From: Treponema sp. | Lineage (GTDB): Bacteria; Spirochaetota; Spirochaetia; Treponematales; Treponemataceae | Assembly (NCBI GenBank): GCA_024699235.1 | Contig: JAILPY010000026.1 | Coordinates: 1-46,653, forward strand | Length of the DNA: 46,653 bases | Direction: 5' to 3' | Part shown: positions 9,048 to 17,626 of the stretch, piece by piece | Layout of the letters: each line of letters starts with the position of its first letter | Numbering within the stretch: the first letter of the stretch is position 1 | Program-made: the position numbers and the translations under genes | The notes under the pieces: generated by a model | Databases searched by the model: none | The model's input: the letters and a program-made list of their open reading frames with translations, nothing else | What the model was told of the DNA's origin: nothing

Positions 9048-11045
9048 TTATTTACCATATGTTTTTTCTATATCCATAATCTGGTCCCTGATAGCTGCGG
9101 CTTGCTCATAATCAAGCCTGTCTGCGGCCTCCATCATTTCTTTTTTCAGTATTTCTATTAACTTATGCCGCTGTGCAGGGACAAACATATTTGCACTCTT
9201 TTTTATTGCATTTATCTCAACTCCGGCTGTTTCTGCAGCTTCTTCTTTTTTATGCTCTAATATATCTTCTACAGCTTTAGATATGGTCTTTGGCGTAATG
9301 TTATGTTCTTTGTTATACGCTTCTTGAATCTTTCTTCTTCGCTTTGTTTCTTCCAAAGCTTCTTTCATTGCATCGCTCATTCTGTCTGCATACATAACGA
9401 CTTTACCTTCTGCATTTCGGGCTGCTCGTCCTATTATCTGTATTAGCGATGTTGTGCTTCTTAAAAATCCAATTTTATCTGCATCAAGTATGGCTATGAA
9501 AGAAACTTCAGGCAAGTCAATTCCTTCTCTAAGGAGATTGATTCCTATTAAGACGTCAATTTCTCCTGCTCGAAGGCTCTTTAAAATTTCAACACGTTCA
9601 AAAGTATCTATTTCAGAATGAATGTACTTTACTTTCATATTTAGGCCTGTCAGATAATCTGTAAGGTCTTCCGCCATCTTTTTAGTAAGTGTAAGGATTA
9701 AAGAGCGCTCTTTTTTTGTTATGCGTTCCTGTACTTCCTTGTAAATATCCTGCATCTGTCCTTCACTAGGACGCACTTCTATTATTGGATCTAACAGGCC
9801 TGTAGGGCGGATAAGCTGTTCTACAACCTGTGAAGATTTCTGTATTTCTTCCTTACGCGGTGTTGCAGTTACGAAGATAACTTGATTCATCTTTTTTGAA
9901 AATTCTTCTGCTTTTAGAGGTCGGTTATCTAATGCACTCGGAAGGCGAAAACCAAAATCTATAAGATTCTGTTTTCTGCTTCTGTCTCCTTCATACATTG
10001 CTCCGATTTGAGGTACGGTGACATGTGCTTCATCTATAAGGCATAAGAAATCATCTGGAAAGTAGTGGAGAAGTGTAGCAGGAGGTTCTCCGTGTTTTCT
10101 GCCTGCAATGGGACCTGAATAGTTTTCTATGCCAGAGCAGTATCCCATTTCTTTCATCATTTCTATGTCGTAAGTGGTTCTTGTCTTTAATCGTTCCGCT
10201 TCAAGTTGTTTTCCCTGTTCCCTTAATTCTTCAATTCTGGCTTTTAATTCTTCTGCTATTCTGTCAGCAGCATTGTTTAGCATGTCTTGAGGAACTACGA
10301 AGTGCTTTGCAGGGTACAGCTGCAATTCGTCAAGATCTTCTATAATATCTCCTGTAATAACGTCGAATCGGGCAATTCTTGCAATTTCATCAAAGTCTAA
10401 TTCTATTCGGTAGGCCTGGTCAGTTTCCATGTATGGAGGAAAAATGTCCATAGTATCTCCGCGTATGCGGAATTTACCGCGTTCTAAAACCATGTCATTA
10501 CGCTGGTATTGTACGGAAATGAGTTTGCCAGCAAGTTTATGAATGTCTATTTCTTGGCCTTTTTCTATATGGGTTCTCATCTCCTTATATAAATCTGGCA
10601 TTCCCAGTCCGTAGATGCAGCTTACGGTAGAAACTATGATGACATCCCTTCTTTCCATAAGGCTGTATGTTGCAGCAAGCCTGAGCTTATCTATTTCTTC
10701 ATTGATAGCAGCATCTTTTTCTATGTACAAGTCTCTTGCAGGAACATAGGCTTCTGGCTGGTAATAATCGTAATAAGAAACAAAATATTCTACTGCATTG
10801 TTTGGGAAGAATGTCTTGAATTCCCTGTATAACTGAGCAGAAAGGGTTTTATTATGACTTATGATAAGGGTTGGCTTTTGGACGGCTTCAATTATTTTAG
10901 CCATTGTAAAGGTCTTACCGGAACCGGTTACGCCTTTTAAGGTTTGATACCGGTCTCCGTTGGCAATTCCTTCTGCCAGTTTTTGTATTGCCTGTGGCTG
11001 GTCTCCTGAAGGAGCATATTCAGAAACGACTTGAAATTTCCTCAT
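9048..11045 (-). CDS. uvrB: UvrABC excinuclease subunit B
   Basis: UvrB verifies DNA damage loaded by UvrA and recruits UvrC for nucleotide excision repair. The 665-residue product shows Walker A GVTGSGKT (Lys44), the beta-hairpin region YYDYYQPEAY, the DEAH-type box LIDEAHVTVPQ, helicase motifs through IGRAARN, and a C-terminal UVR motif DYEQAAAIRDQ that contacts UvrC. The ATG at 11045 gives MRKFQVVSEYAPSGDQP, matching family N termini; the alternative TTG at 11081 would overlap htrA and adds residues not found in homologues. No Shine-Dalgarno lies at the right distance (an AAGGAG is about 24 nt away), and the start is only 4 nt after the htrA stop, so translation is probably coupled to htrA. 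Confidence 0.97.
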   Translation of the reverse strand: MRKFQVVSEYAPSGDQPQAIQKLAEGIANGDRYQTLKGVTGSGKTFTMAKIIEAVQKPTLIISHNKTLSAQLYREFKTFFPNNAVEYFVSYYDYYQPEAYVPARDLYIEKDAAINEEIDKLRLAATYSLMERRDVIIVSTVSCIYGLGMPDLYKEMRTHIEKGQEIDIHKLAGKLISVQYQRNDMVLERGKFRIRGDTMDIFPPYMETDQAYRIELDFDEIARIARFDVITGDIIEDLDELQLYPAKHFVVPQDMLNNAADRIAEELKARIEELREQGKQLEAERLKTRTTYDIEMMKEMGYCSGIENYSGPIAGRKHGEPPATLLHYFPDDFLCLIDEAHVTVPQIGAMYEGDRSRKQNLIDFGFRLPSALDNRPLKAEEFSKKMNQVIFVTATPRKEEIQKSSQVVEQLIRPTGLLDPIIEVRPSEGQMQDIYKEVQERITKKERSLILTLTKKMAEDLTDYLTGLNMKVKYIHSEIDTFERVEILKSLRAGEIDVLIGINLLREGIDLPEVSFIAILDADKIGFLRSTTSLIQIIGRAARNAEGKVVMYADRMSDAMKEALEETKRRRKIQEAYNKEHNITPKTISKAVEDILEHKKEEAAETAGVEINAIKKSANMFVPAQRHKLIEILKKEMMEAADRLDYEQAAAIRDQIMDIEKTYGK

Positions 11046-11049
11046 GTTA

Positions 11050-12312
11050 TTATATAGAAGTGCCTGAAACTTCTCCTTCAAGGACGACTGTCAATTGTTC
11101 ATATTTCTGATCTCTGTATACAGTTACCGTTACTGTATCTCCTGGTTTTTTATTTTCCAACGCACTGTAATAGTCAGCTAGCTTAGAAATAGAAATAGAA
11201 TCTATGGCAGTAATGATGTCTCCTCCGAGGTATATTGTCTGAGGATTAAATGAACGTCCGTATTGGGCAGCTCTTGTACCGCCCTTTATGCCGGCTTTTT
11301 CAGCTTCACTGCCTGCACGTACTTTGCTTACTATCATGCCTGTAGATATTCCGTATCCGACATAATTTGCAATGCGACTTGTATTTTGTACAAGGGAAAC
11401 AAGCATTACGCCTCTGTTTACTTTTCCATATTTGATTAAATCTGCTACAACGCGGCGTGCTGTAGATACAGGAACTGCAAATCCTACTCCACTTGAAGAA
11501 CCGCTTGAAGAATATATTATAGTATTTATTCCAATCATGCGTCCCTGATTGTCAAGAAGCGGACCTCCTGAGTTTCCTGGGTTGATTGCAGCGTCTGTCT
11601 GAATCATATCACGAATAATTACATTAGTACTTTCCTGTATAGGTCTTCCAAGTCCTGATATTATGCCAGTCGTCATGGTTCTTTCTAAGGCAAAAGGGTT
11701 TCCGATTGCAATGACTTTCTGTCCTACTTTTAAATTTGTGCTGTCTCCGAACGATATTGTTTTAAGTTCAACTGTAGATGGAGGGTCAAATTTTAGAACT
11801 GCGATGTCGCTTTCTTTATCCTGGCCGATTACGTGACCTTCATAAGAAGAGCCGTCTGCAAGGGAAATCGTAATTGTAGAAGCGTTTTCAATTACGTGTA
11901 CATTAGTAATGACATATCCGCGCTTATCAATGATAGAACCTGAGCCTGAACCGCTCTGTGTGACTACAGGTTCGTAAAACCAGTTATATCCCATAACCTG
12001 AGTTGTAATGTTTACAACTGCTTCATTGCAACGTTCATATACGGAAATATTCTGTGCTTCATCCTGTGTATAAGAAGAGGAATCATTTATAACCTGAAGC
12101 ACTGGCGTATTGGTTTCTAGTTCAATGTCATCTTCGATATCAGATGGTATGCTGTTACTTGAAATGTTGCTTTCGATGTTTACAGGAACTTCCTGTTCTT
12201 TTTTTGCTGAAGATGAATTATTTTTATTGCATATAAATGCTGTTATGCCTGATGCAAGTACAGCGACCAATATAGATAGCTTTAAGACTTGTTTTCCTGA
12301 ATAAAGTTTCAT
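11050..12312 (-). CDS. Membrane-anchored HtrA/DegP-type serine protease
   Basis: Trypsin-fold periplasmic protease of the HtrA family, which degrades or refolds damaged envelope proteins. In 420 residues: an uncleaved-looking N-terminal anchor (about 10-27), a low-complexity Ser/Glu/Asn linker (about 30-90), the protease domain with catalytic His139 (TNVHV), Asp169 (ESDIAV) and Ser248 (NPGNSGGP), and one PDZ domain (about 300-412), as in DegS-like anchored forms. It lies between cls and uvrB on the same strand, 39 nt after cls. It has its own near-consensus promoter whose predicted start coincides with the ATG, and no Shine-Dalgarno, so the mRNA is probably leaderless. Confidence 0.94.
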   Translation of the reverse strand: MKLYSGKQVLKLSILVAVLASGITAFICNKNNSSSAKKEQEVPVNIESNISSNSIPSDIEDDIELETNTPVLQVINDSSSYTQDEAQNISVYERCNEAVVNITTQVMGYNWFYEPVVTQSGSGSGSIIDKRGYVITNVHVIENASTITISLADGSSYEGHVIGQDKESDIAVLKFDPPSTVELKTISFGDSTNLKVGQKVIAIGNPFALERTMTTGIISGLGRPIQESTNVIIRDMIQTDAAINPGNSGGPLLDNQGRMIGINTIIYSSSGSSSGVGFAVPVSTARRVVADLIKYGKVNRGVMLVSLVQNTSRIANYVGYGISTGMIVSKVRAGSEAEKAGIKGGTRAAQYGRSFNPQTIYLGGDIITAIDSISISKLADYYSALENKKPGDTVTVTVYRDQKYEQLTVVLEGEVSGTSI

Positions 12313-12318
12313 TCTATA

Positions 12319-12347
12319 AATATATCAATATTTACTGTCTATGTCAA
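12319..12347 (-). promoter_or_regulatory. Near-consensus promoter of htrA, predicted leaderless
   Basis: On the minus strand, a perfect TTGACA (12347-12342), a 17-nt spacer and TATATT (12324-12319). Six bases separate the -10 from the ATG, so the predicted +1 is 12312, the A of the start codon. There is no Shine-Dalgarno upstream. The -35 lies immediately after the cls stop codon. Confidence 0.75.
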
Positions 12348-12351
12348 AGCT

Positions 12352-13878
12352 TTACATAAAAGGAGAAAAGAGCTTGCAGAGAGACCAGAAAGCTCTTTTT
12401 ATGATGCTTTTGTTATCGAAATACTCTTTTGTAACGTGCATTGAAATCTTTCTGTCTCTTTCAAAAATACTTTCACATCGTCCTGTAAATTTTTCATCAT
12501 AAAAAATTATGTTTTCTTCATAATGTAAAGAAAAGCTTCTGTTGTCAATGTTTGTGCTTCCCAGTGAGGTAATCTTTCTGTCTATGGTTATCATTTTTGA
12601 ATGTATGAATCCTGGGTACAGATGAAAATGAACCCCTTCTGCACACATCTCCCTTGCGAATTCGAATGATGCAGCTTTCATATAGAATTTGTCCCATGTT
12701 CCAGGAATTATTATGTGCACGTTTACGCCTGTATAAGATGCAATCTTAAGTGCGTTATAAAATTCTTCATTTGGCGTAAAGTATGGAGTTTCGATGTACA
12801 CATTTTTTTTTGCACTCATTATCATTCTGATAAAGGCATCTTCAATGTTTGCCTTATGAGCATTATTTGGACCGCATGTAAGCACTTGAGTAGGAATGTG
12901 CTGCCTGCTGAATACAGTTCTTAAAAGTTTTTCTTCGTCTTCAAATTCAGAGACTTCAGTTAGGCTTGTAATGAGCGACACTGGAAAATACTGAGCTGCT
13001 TCCTGTAATGTCCGGGTTCTCTTAATCCATGCATCTTGAGAATACCAGTCAGTAAGGAATGTTGTTTGCATGTCAAATACGCAGCTTCCGGTAAGGCGTA
13101 TTGCTGTATCCCTCCAGTTTAATTTATATCTTTTACTCTGGTTTTCGTATTCATCGCCTATGTTAATTCCTCCAATAAACGCAATTCTGCTGTCTATTAC
13201 GGTAAGTTTTCTGTGATTTCTGTAATTTAGGGTCAAAGGTAAGCCTAGGCGTATTTGAAAAAAAGGCCTTGCACTGCCTCCTGCATTATTCAGCTTTCTG
13301 AAAAATCGAGTTCTTGTCCTGATAGATCCAAAATCATCATATATGAGTTTGACTTCAATGCCTTCCTTAGCTTTCTGGCACAGAATGTCCATGATTCGGT
13401 TTCCTATTTTGTCAGAGTGAAAAATAAAATATTCCATGTTTATGGAATGCCTGGCCTTTTTTAGTTCCGAGCATAAATCGTCGAAAAATTCCTTGCCATA
13501 ACAGTAAATTGTTGAATTAGAGTCTGCAAAAGACAGGAGGCTATTTCCTTTTTGTAAATTCATATCCATAAGCGGATAGAAATTTTTTATGACATGATTT
13601 GGAATATGGTTTCTGTTTTCACTTAAAATTCTTTGCTGTAAGTCTCTTATAGGTTTTGTAATGTTGTCTGCAGTTGTGTTTACTTCCTGCATTCTCCTGG
13701 TTCCTGTAAATACATGCCCACTGAACAGTATGTATAGGATAATTCCAACTCCTGGGAGCAGATATAGAATTAAAAGCCATACAAATCTTCTTCGTGCTTC
13801 TTTTCGTTCAAAAAAAAGAACAAAAAACATAAAGAGAAATGTTGCAGCTGAAATTGCGACTTTTATTATTGAAAGCAT
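12352..13878 (-). CDS. cls: Cardiolipin synthase, phospholipase D family
   Basis: Makes cardiolipin by condensing phosphatidylglycerol. The 508-residue protein has two N-terminal membrane spans (about 3-22 and 32-52), then two phospholipase D repeats, each with an HKD motif: HRKLTVID in the first half and HSKMITID in the second, the latter followed by LGSTNIDNRSF, typical of bacterial Cls. Length agrees with ClsA-type enzymes (about 480-510). It lies 57 nt downstream of radC on the same strand and has a possible promoter of its own with a short 7-nt leader. No clear Shine-Dalgarno is seen at the ATG (only AAGAAAA). Confidence 0.93.
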   Translation of the reverse strand: MLSIIKVAISAATFLFMFFVLFFERKEARRRFVWLLILYLLPGVGIILYILFSGHVFTGTRRMQEVNTTADNITKPIRDLQQRILSENRNHIPNHVIKNFYPLMDMNLQKGNSLLSFADSNSTIYCYGKEFFDDLCSELKKARHSINMEYFIFHSDKIGNRIMDILCQKAKEGIEVKLIYDDFGSIRTRTRFFRKLNNAGGSARPFFQIRLGLPLTLNYRNHRKLTVIDSRIAFIGGINIGDEYENQSKRYKLNWRDTAIRLTGSCVFDMQTTFLTDWYSQDAWIKRTRTLQEAAQYFPVSLITSLTEVSEFEDEEKLLRTVFSRQHIPTQVLTCGPNNAHKANIEDAFIRMIMSAKKNVYIETPYFTPNEEFYNALKIASYTGVNVHIIIPGTWDKFYMKAASFEFAREMCAEGVHFHLYPGFIHSKMITIDRKITSLGSTNIDNRSFSLHYEENIIFYDEKFTGRCESIFERDRKISMHVTKEYFDNKSIIKRAFWSLCKLFSPFM

Positions 13879-13891
13879 TTTTTTCTTACAA

Positions 13892-13920
13892 AGTATATAG
13901 GATATTTTTTACTTTGACTA
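13892..13920 (-). promoter_or_regulatory. Candidate cls promoter
   Basis: Minus strand TAGTCA (13920-13915, 4 of 6 matches), 17-nt spacer, TATACT (13897-13892, 5 of 6). Predicted +1 is 13885, leaving a 7-nt leader before the ATG at 13878. Confidence 0.45.
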
Positions 13921-13935
13921 CTAAAGATTTTATTG

Positions 13936-14607
13936 TTATAGCATTTCATGTTCTAAAAAACTGAAATAATCAGACTTTGTAAGGATAATGTGGTCTAAAA
14001 ATGCAATTCCCAGTATGGCTGCTGCATTTTTTATTGTCTTTGTACTTTCTAAATCTGCTTTACTTGGAATGCACGGACCAAATGGATGGTTATGGCTGCA
14101 TATTACTGCAGAAGCATGTTCTGAAATTGGATCTGAAAATATTTCTCTGGGATGGATTAGAGTTTTATCGATAGTTCCTACAGAAATTACTCGGATTTTA
14201 AGAATCTCATGAGCGCCATTTAGAGAGGCGCAGATAAAATGTTCTTTTGATTCCATTGCATAATGTTGAATGTATGGAATTATGTCGCTAGGATGGTTTA
14301 TGACGGCTTTTAGGTATGCATTCTTGCGCCTTCCTAGTTCCAAGGCAGCTGCTACTGCTAGAGTCTTTGAAATTCCCATCCCTTTAAGGTCTTTTAAGTT
14401 CTGAATGAGATTATCCTGATTGCTGCTGTTCATTACAGTTATTATTTTTTTTGCAAGTTCATTGATTGGCATGCTTTTTGTTCCTGACCCCAGCATAAGC
14501 ATAAGCAGCTCTGAATCACTGGGATATCCGATGCCATTTTTTAGGGTTAATTCCCTTATGTCTGGGTGACTTCTTTTTGTTTCGTAATTAAATTCTAAGT
14601 CATTCAT
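13936..14607 (-). CDS. radC: RadC/JAMM-domain protein
   Basis: The 223-residue product has the RadC layout: an N-terminal helix-hairpin-helix-like part (LKDLKGMGISKTLAVAAALELGRR) and a C-terminal JAMM/MPN metalloprotease-like domain with the metal-binding SHNHPFGPCIPSKAD and a conserved LDHIILT strand. Despite the name, the family's role in DNA repair is unproven; the fold suggests a zinc-dependent peptidase or nuclease-associated activity. The start ATG at 14607 has no Shine-Dalgarno; a TATAAA sits 5 nt upstream, so this too may be nearly leaderless. It is transcribed divergently from the ABC importer. Confidence 0.93.
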   Translation of the reverse strand: MNDLEFNYETKRSHPDIRELTLKNGIGYPSDSELLMLMLGSGTKSMPINELAKKIITVMNSSNQDNLIQNLKDLKGMGISKTLAVAAALELGRRKNAYLKAVINHPSDIIPYIQHYAMESKEHFICASLNGAHEILKIRVISVGTIDKTLIHPREIFSDPISEHASAVICSHNHPFGPCIPSKADLESTKTIKNAAAILGIAFLDHIILTKSDYFSFLEHEML

Positions 14608-14674
14608 ACTTATTTATATATCTTTAATTGTATCTTTTTGTAGAAATAAATGCTTAACTTACAGAAAATTCTTA

Positions 14675-14703
14675 TTGAGTAAAATTCTGTGTTTGATTAT
14701 ATT
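14675..14703 (+). promoter_or_regulatory. Promoter of the ABC importer binding-protein gene
   Basis: TTGAGT (14675-14680), 17-nt spacer, TATATT (14698-14703). Predicted +1 is 14710, giving a 26-nt leader that contains the Shine-Dalgarno GAGGA at 14726-14730. Confidence 0.7.
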
Positions 14704-14735
14704 TATTTTTGTATTATTTCATTGTGAGGAAAAAA

Positions 14736-15686
14736 ATGAAAAAGATTTTATCAGTTATTACTGCCGCTGTTGCAGTATTGTCCCTTTTTTCTGGATGTAA
14801 TTCTGAAAATAAGGTTACCAGAATTGGTGTTGTCCAGCTTGTTGAGCATCCTGCCCTAGATGCTTCTTATCAAGGTTTTGTAGACGGCCTAAAAGATGCC
14901 GGATATGTAGACGGAGAGAATATTAAAATTGATTATCAGAATGCTCAGGGGGAACAGGCAAACTGTGTTACTATTGCTCAGAAATTAGTTTCTGACAGGG
15001 ATGACTTGATTCTTGCAATTGCAACTCCTGCTGCTCAGGCTGTTGCAAATTTGACTACAGAAATTCCTGTTCTTGTAACTGCAGTTACAGATCCGGAAAC
15101 TGCAAATCTCGTAAAGAGCAATAAACTTCCTGGAACTAATGTTACCGGTACTTCTGACCTTACTCCTTGTGCTGCACAGATTGAACTCTTAAAGCGTTTG
15201 ATTCCAAATGCAAAAAAGGTTGCAATGCTTTACTGCTCAAGCGAAGAAAATTCTCATTTTCAGGTTGATATTGCAAAAGAAGCCTGTGATAAGGCTGGGT
15301 TGACTTATATAGATGCAACCGTTTCAAATACAAATGAAATTCAGCAGGTTGTTCAGAGTCTTGCCGGTAAGGTTGATGCAATTTATTCGCCTACAGACAA
15401 TATGATAGCAAGCTGCATGGCAACTGTATCTATGGTTGCAAATGAAGCAAAAATTCCTGTAATCGTTGGTGAAGACGGAATGGTACAGGGGGGTGGTCTT
15501 GCTACATATGGCATTAACTATTACGAACTTGGAAAGCAGACTGCTGTAATGGCAGTTGATATCCTGAAGAATGGAAAGAAACCTGCTGAAATGCCTGTTC
15601 AGTATTTAAGTACCTGTGATTTTTCTTATAATAAGGATACTGCTTCTGTTCTTGGAATTACAATTCCTGCAGACCTAATAAAGTAA
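14736..15686 (+). CDS. ABC importer substrate-binding lipoprotein (TrpX-like family)
   Basis: Periplasmic-side solute receptor of an ABC importer. ATG 14736 is preceded by GAGGA at 5 nt spacing and gives a lipoprotein signal ending LFSGC with acylated Cys21; an upstream TTG frame is not used. The mature part fits the ABC_sub_bind family: a start VTRIGVVQLVEHPALDASYQGF followed by GLKDAGY, then a two-lobed periplasmic-binding fold with GTSDL near the hinge. Relatives in streptococci take up aromatic amino acids (TrpXYZ), but the family is broad and the ligand here cannot be read from sequence. The permease and ATPase genes follow on the same strand. Confidence 0.9.
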   Translation: MKKILSVITAAVAVLSLFSGCNSENKVTRIGVVQLVEHPALDASYQGFVDGLKDAGYVDGENIKIDYQNAQGEQANCVTIAQKLVSDRDDLILAIATPAAQAVANLTTEIPVLVTAVTDPETANLVKSNKLPGTNVTGTSDLTPCAAQIELLKRLIPNAKKVAMLYCSSEENSHFQVDIAKEACDKAGLTYIDATVSNTNEIQQVVQSLAGKVDAIYSPTDNMIASCMATVSMVANEAKIPVIVGEDGMVQGGGLATYGINYYELGKQTAVMAVDILKNGKKPAEMPVQYLSTCDFSYNKDTASVLGITIPADLIK

Positions 15687-15717
15687 ATTCGTTGAGAATT
15701 TTGTATATGTTCATCTA

Positions 15718-15756
15718 GTAACCGGAAGATGTTTGTTTAGGATTTCTTTCGGTTAC
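15718..15756 (+). promoter_or_regulatory. Hairpin between binding-protein and permease genes
   Basis: An 11-bp stem (15718-15728 with 15746-15756, one G-U pair) and a 17-nt loop, with no T tract after it. It lies 32 nt after the binding-protein stop. It could protect the 3' end of the upstream mRNA or attenuate read-through, which would keep the receptor in excess over the permease. Confidence 0.5.
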
Positions 15757-15805
15757 ATAAAATTTATATGTCTTTTCTATACCTCTTTTCTGATGTAAAA
15801 ATCTT

Positions 15806-15814
15806 TGGTATAAT
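15806..15814 (+). promoter_or_regulatory. Extended -10 promoter for the ABC permease
   Basis: TGG-TATAAT (TG at 15806-15807, hexamer 15809-15814) fits an extended -10. The -35 is poor. Predicted +1 is 15821, three bases before the ATG, so the internal transcript would be almost leaderless. Confidence 0.55.
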
Positions 15815-15823
15815 CTCTCCATT

Positions 15824-16783
15824 ATGTTATTTCTAAGTATAGCTTCATTTTCTAATGCTATGATTGGTGCAGTTTCCCAGGGGGTTCTTTGGGCTGTAAT
15901 GGCTTTAGGTGTTTACATTACGTTTAAGATTCTGGATTTTCCTGATATGACTGTTGATGGAAGTTTTGCTACAGGAGGATGTACTTGTGCAATTCTTATT
16001 GCAACGGGATGGAATCCTGTTCCTGCAATGATTATTTCTATTCTTGCTGGTTCTGTTGCCGGTTTATTGACGGGGTTGTTGACTACTAAGCTGAAAATTC
16101 CTGGAATTCTTGCAGGAATCCTTATGATGCTTGCATTGTATTCAATAAATCTTCATATCATGGGCGGACCTAACAAGCCTCTTTCCCGTACAGATATGTC
16201 ATCTATGAACTATGTAAGCAAATGGCTTCATCTTGGAGATATATTTAAAGATAATGCTACTTCTATTTCCAGTCTTATAACAGGAATCTTGTTCTGTGCT
16301 GCTCTTATATCTATTCTTTATTGGTTTTTTGGTACTGAAATAGGATGTGCAATCCGTTCTACAGGTGATAATCCAAGAATGAGTCGGGCACTTGGGGTTA
16401 ATACCGATAATATGCAGATTCTGGCCCTTATGGTTTCTAATGGGCTTGTTGCGCTTTCTGGTGCGCTTGTAATGCAGCAGCAGCGATTTGGTGATGTAAG
16501 TATGGGAATTGGTACTATAGTGATAGGCCTTGCTTCAATTATAATTGGAGAAGTTATCTTTGGTAAAAGGATAGCTTTCTGGTATTATTTGCTGTCTGTT
16601 GTATTTGGTTCAGTCATTTACAGGCTTATCATTGCTATTGTTCTTCAGCTTGGCATGAAAACTCAGGATTTAAAACTTTTGTCAGCTATTGTTGTAGCCG
16701 TTGCATTGTCTGTTCCTGTCATTAAAAAGAATTTTTCACACAAGCGTAAGTCTTCTGTTGAAACTACTAAGGAAGGAGAGTGA
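15824..16783 (+). CDS. ABC importer permease (TrpY-like family)
   Basis: Inner-membrane channel subunit of the importer. The 319-residue product is almost wholly hydrophobic with about eight to nine spans, begins GAVSQGVLWAVMALGVYITFK and continues with the family segments DFPDMTVDGSFATGG and GIGTIVIGLASIIIGE typical of branched-chain/sugar-type permeases paired with ABC_sub_bind receptors. No Shine-Dalgarno precedes ATG 15824; an internal ATG at 15860 (residue 13) is an alternative start. The 3' end is followed directly by the ATPase gene, whose Shine-Dalgarno lies inside this gene. Confidence 0.9.
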   Translation: MLFLSIASFSNAMIGAVSQGVLWAVMALGVYITFKILDFPDMTVDGSFATGGCTCAILIATGWNPVPAMIISILAGSVAGLLTGLLTTKLKIPGILAGILMMLALYSINLHIMGGPNKPLSRTDMSSMNYVSKWLHLGDIFKDNATSISSLITGILFCAALISILYWFFGTEIGCAIRSTGDNPRMSRALGVNTDNMQILALMVSNGLVALSGALVMQQQRFGDVSMGIGTIVIGLASIIIGEVIFGKRIAFWYYLLSVVFGSVIYRLIIAIVLQLGMKTQDLKLLSAIVVAVALSVPVIKKNFSHKRKSSVETTKEGE

Positions 16784-16785
16784 AA

Positions 16786-17586
16786 ATGCTTACTTTAACT
16801 CATGTTTCAAAAACTTTTAATCCTGGTACTATTACAGAGCGCAAGGCTTTAAAGGATATAAGTCTAACACTTAATGACGGAGATTTTGTTACTGTTATAG
16901 GTGGTAACGGTGCCGGTAAGTCTACTCTTTTAAATCTGATAGCTGGTGTCTATGAATGTGATTCCGGTTCCATAATTCTTGATGGTACAGATATTACTGA
17001 GCATAAAGAACATATGAGAGCAAAATATCTAGGCAGGGTATTTCAGGATCCTATGATGGGAACTGCTGCTTCTATGGAAATAGAAGAAAATCTTGCTATG
17101 GCTTATAGGCGAGGTAAGAAACGAGGCCTTAGGTGGGGAATTTCACAGAAAGAAAGGAATGATTTTAAGGAACAGCTTGCAATGCTGGAACTTGGACTGG
17201 AAAACAGAATGACAGCTAAGGTAGGCCTGCTTTCTGGAGGTCAACGTCAGGCGCTGACATTGCTGATGGCTACTCTTCAAAAGCCAAAGCTATTATTATT
17301 AGATGAACATACTGCCGCTCTTGATCCTAAGACAGCTCATAAAGTCCTTGAACTTACCGAACATTTTGTAAAAAGGGATAACCTTACAACATTTATGGTA
17401 ACTCATAACATGAAAAATGCCATACGGTACGGCAATCGCCTTATAATGATGCTTGACGGTCATATAGTGTATGATGTGGCGGGTGAAGAAAAGAAAAATC
17501 TTCAGGTTCAGGATTTGCTTGATAAATTTGTAACTGCAAGCGGCAGTGATGAAAATCCTGTTTCCGATAGAATGCTCTTGAATTAA
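16786..17586 (+). CDS. ABC importer ATP-binding protein (TrpZ-like family)
   Basis: The motor subunit of the importer: Walker A GGNGAGKST (Lys45), signature LLSGGQRQAL, Walker B LLLLDEHTAALD and the H-loop THNM. The 266-residue length fits. An in-frame GTG at 16780 overlaps the permease stop but leaves only 1 nt from the Shine-Dalgarno GGAAGGAG (16771-16778); ATG 16786 has 7 nt spacing and is preferred. The final roughly 25 residues are a polar tail. A terminator follows within 15 nt, closing the operon against the convergent methyltransferase gene. Confidence 0.94.
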   Translation: MLTLTHVSKTFNPGTITERKALKDISLTLNDGDFVTVIGGNGAGKSTLLNLIAGVYECDSGSIILDGTDITEHKEHMRAKYLGRVFQDPMMGTAASMEIEENLAMAYRRGKKRGLRWGISQKERNDFKEQLAMLELGLENRMTAKVGLLSGGQRQALTLLMATLQKPKLLLLDEHTAALDPKTAHKVLELTEHFVKRDNLTTFMVTHNMKNAIRYGNRLIMMLDGHIVYDVAGEEKKNLQVQDLLDKFVTASGSDENPVSDRMLLN

Positions 17587-17598
17587 TTATATAGAAAT

Positions 17599-17626
17599 CC
17601 CCCATATATATTTATAAGTATGGGGG
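17599..17626. terminator. Bidirectional hairpin between ABC ATPase and methyltransferase genes
   Basis: An 8-bp stem beginning with five C-G pairs (17599-17606 with 17619-17626) and a 12-nt AT loop. It fills the gap between the two convergent stops. T-rich but interrupted tails follow on both strands. Confidence 0.7.
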
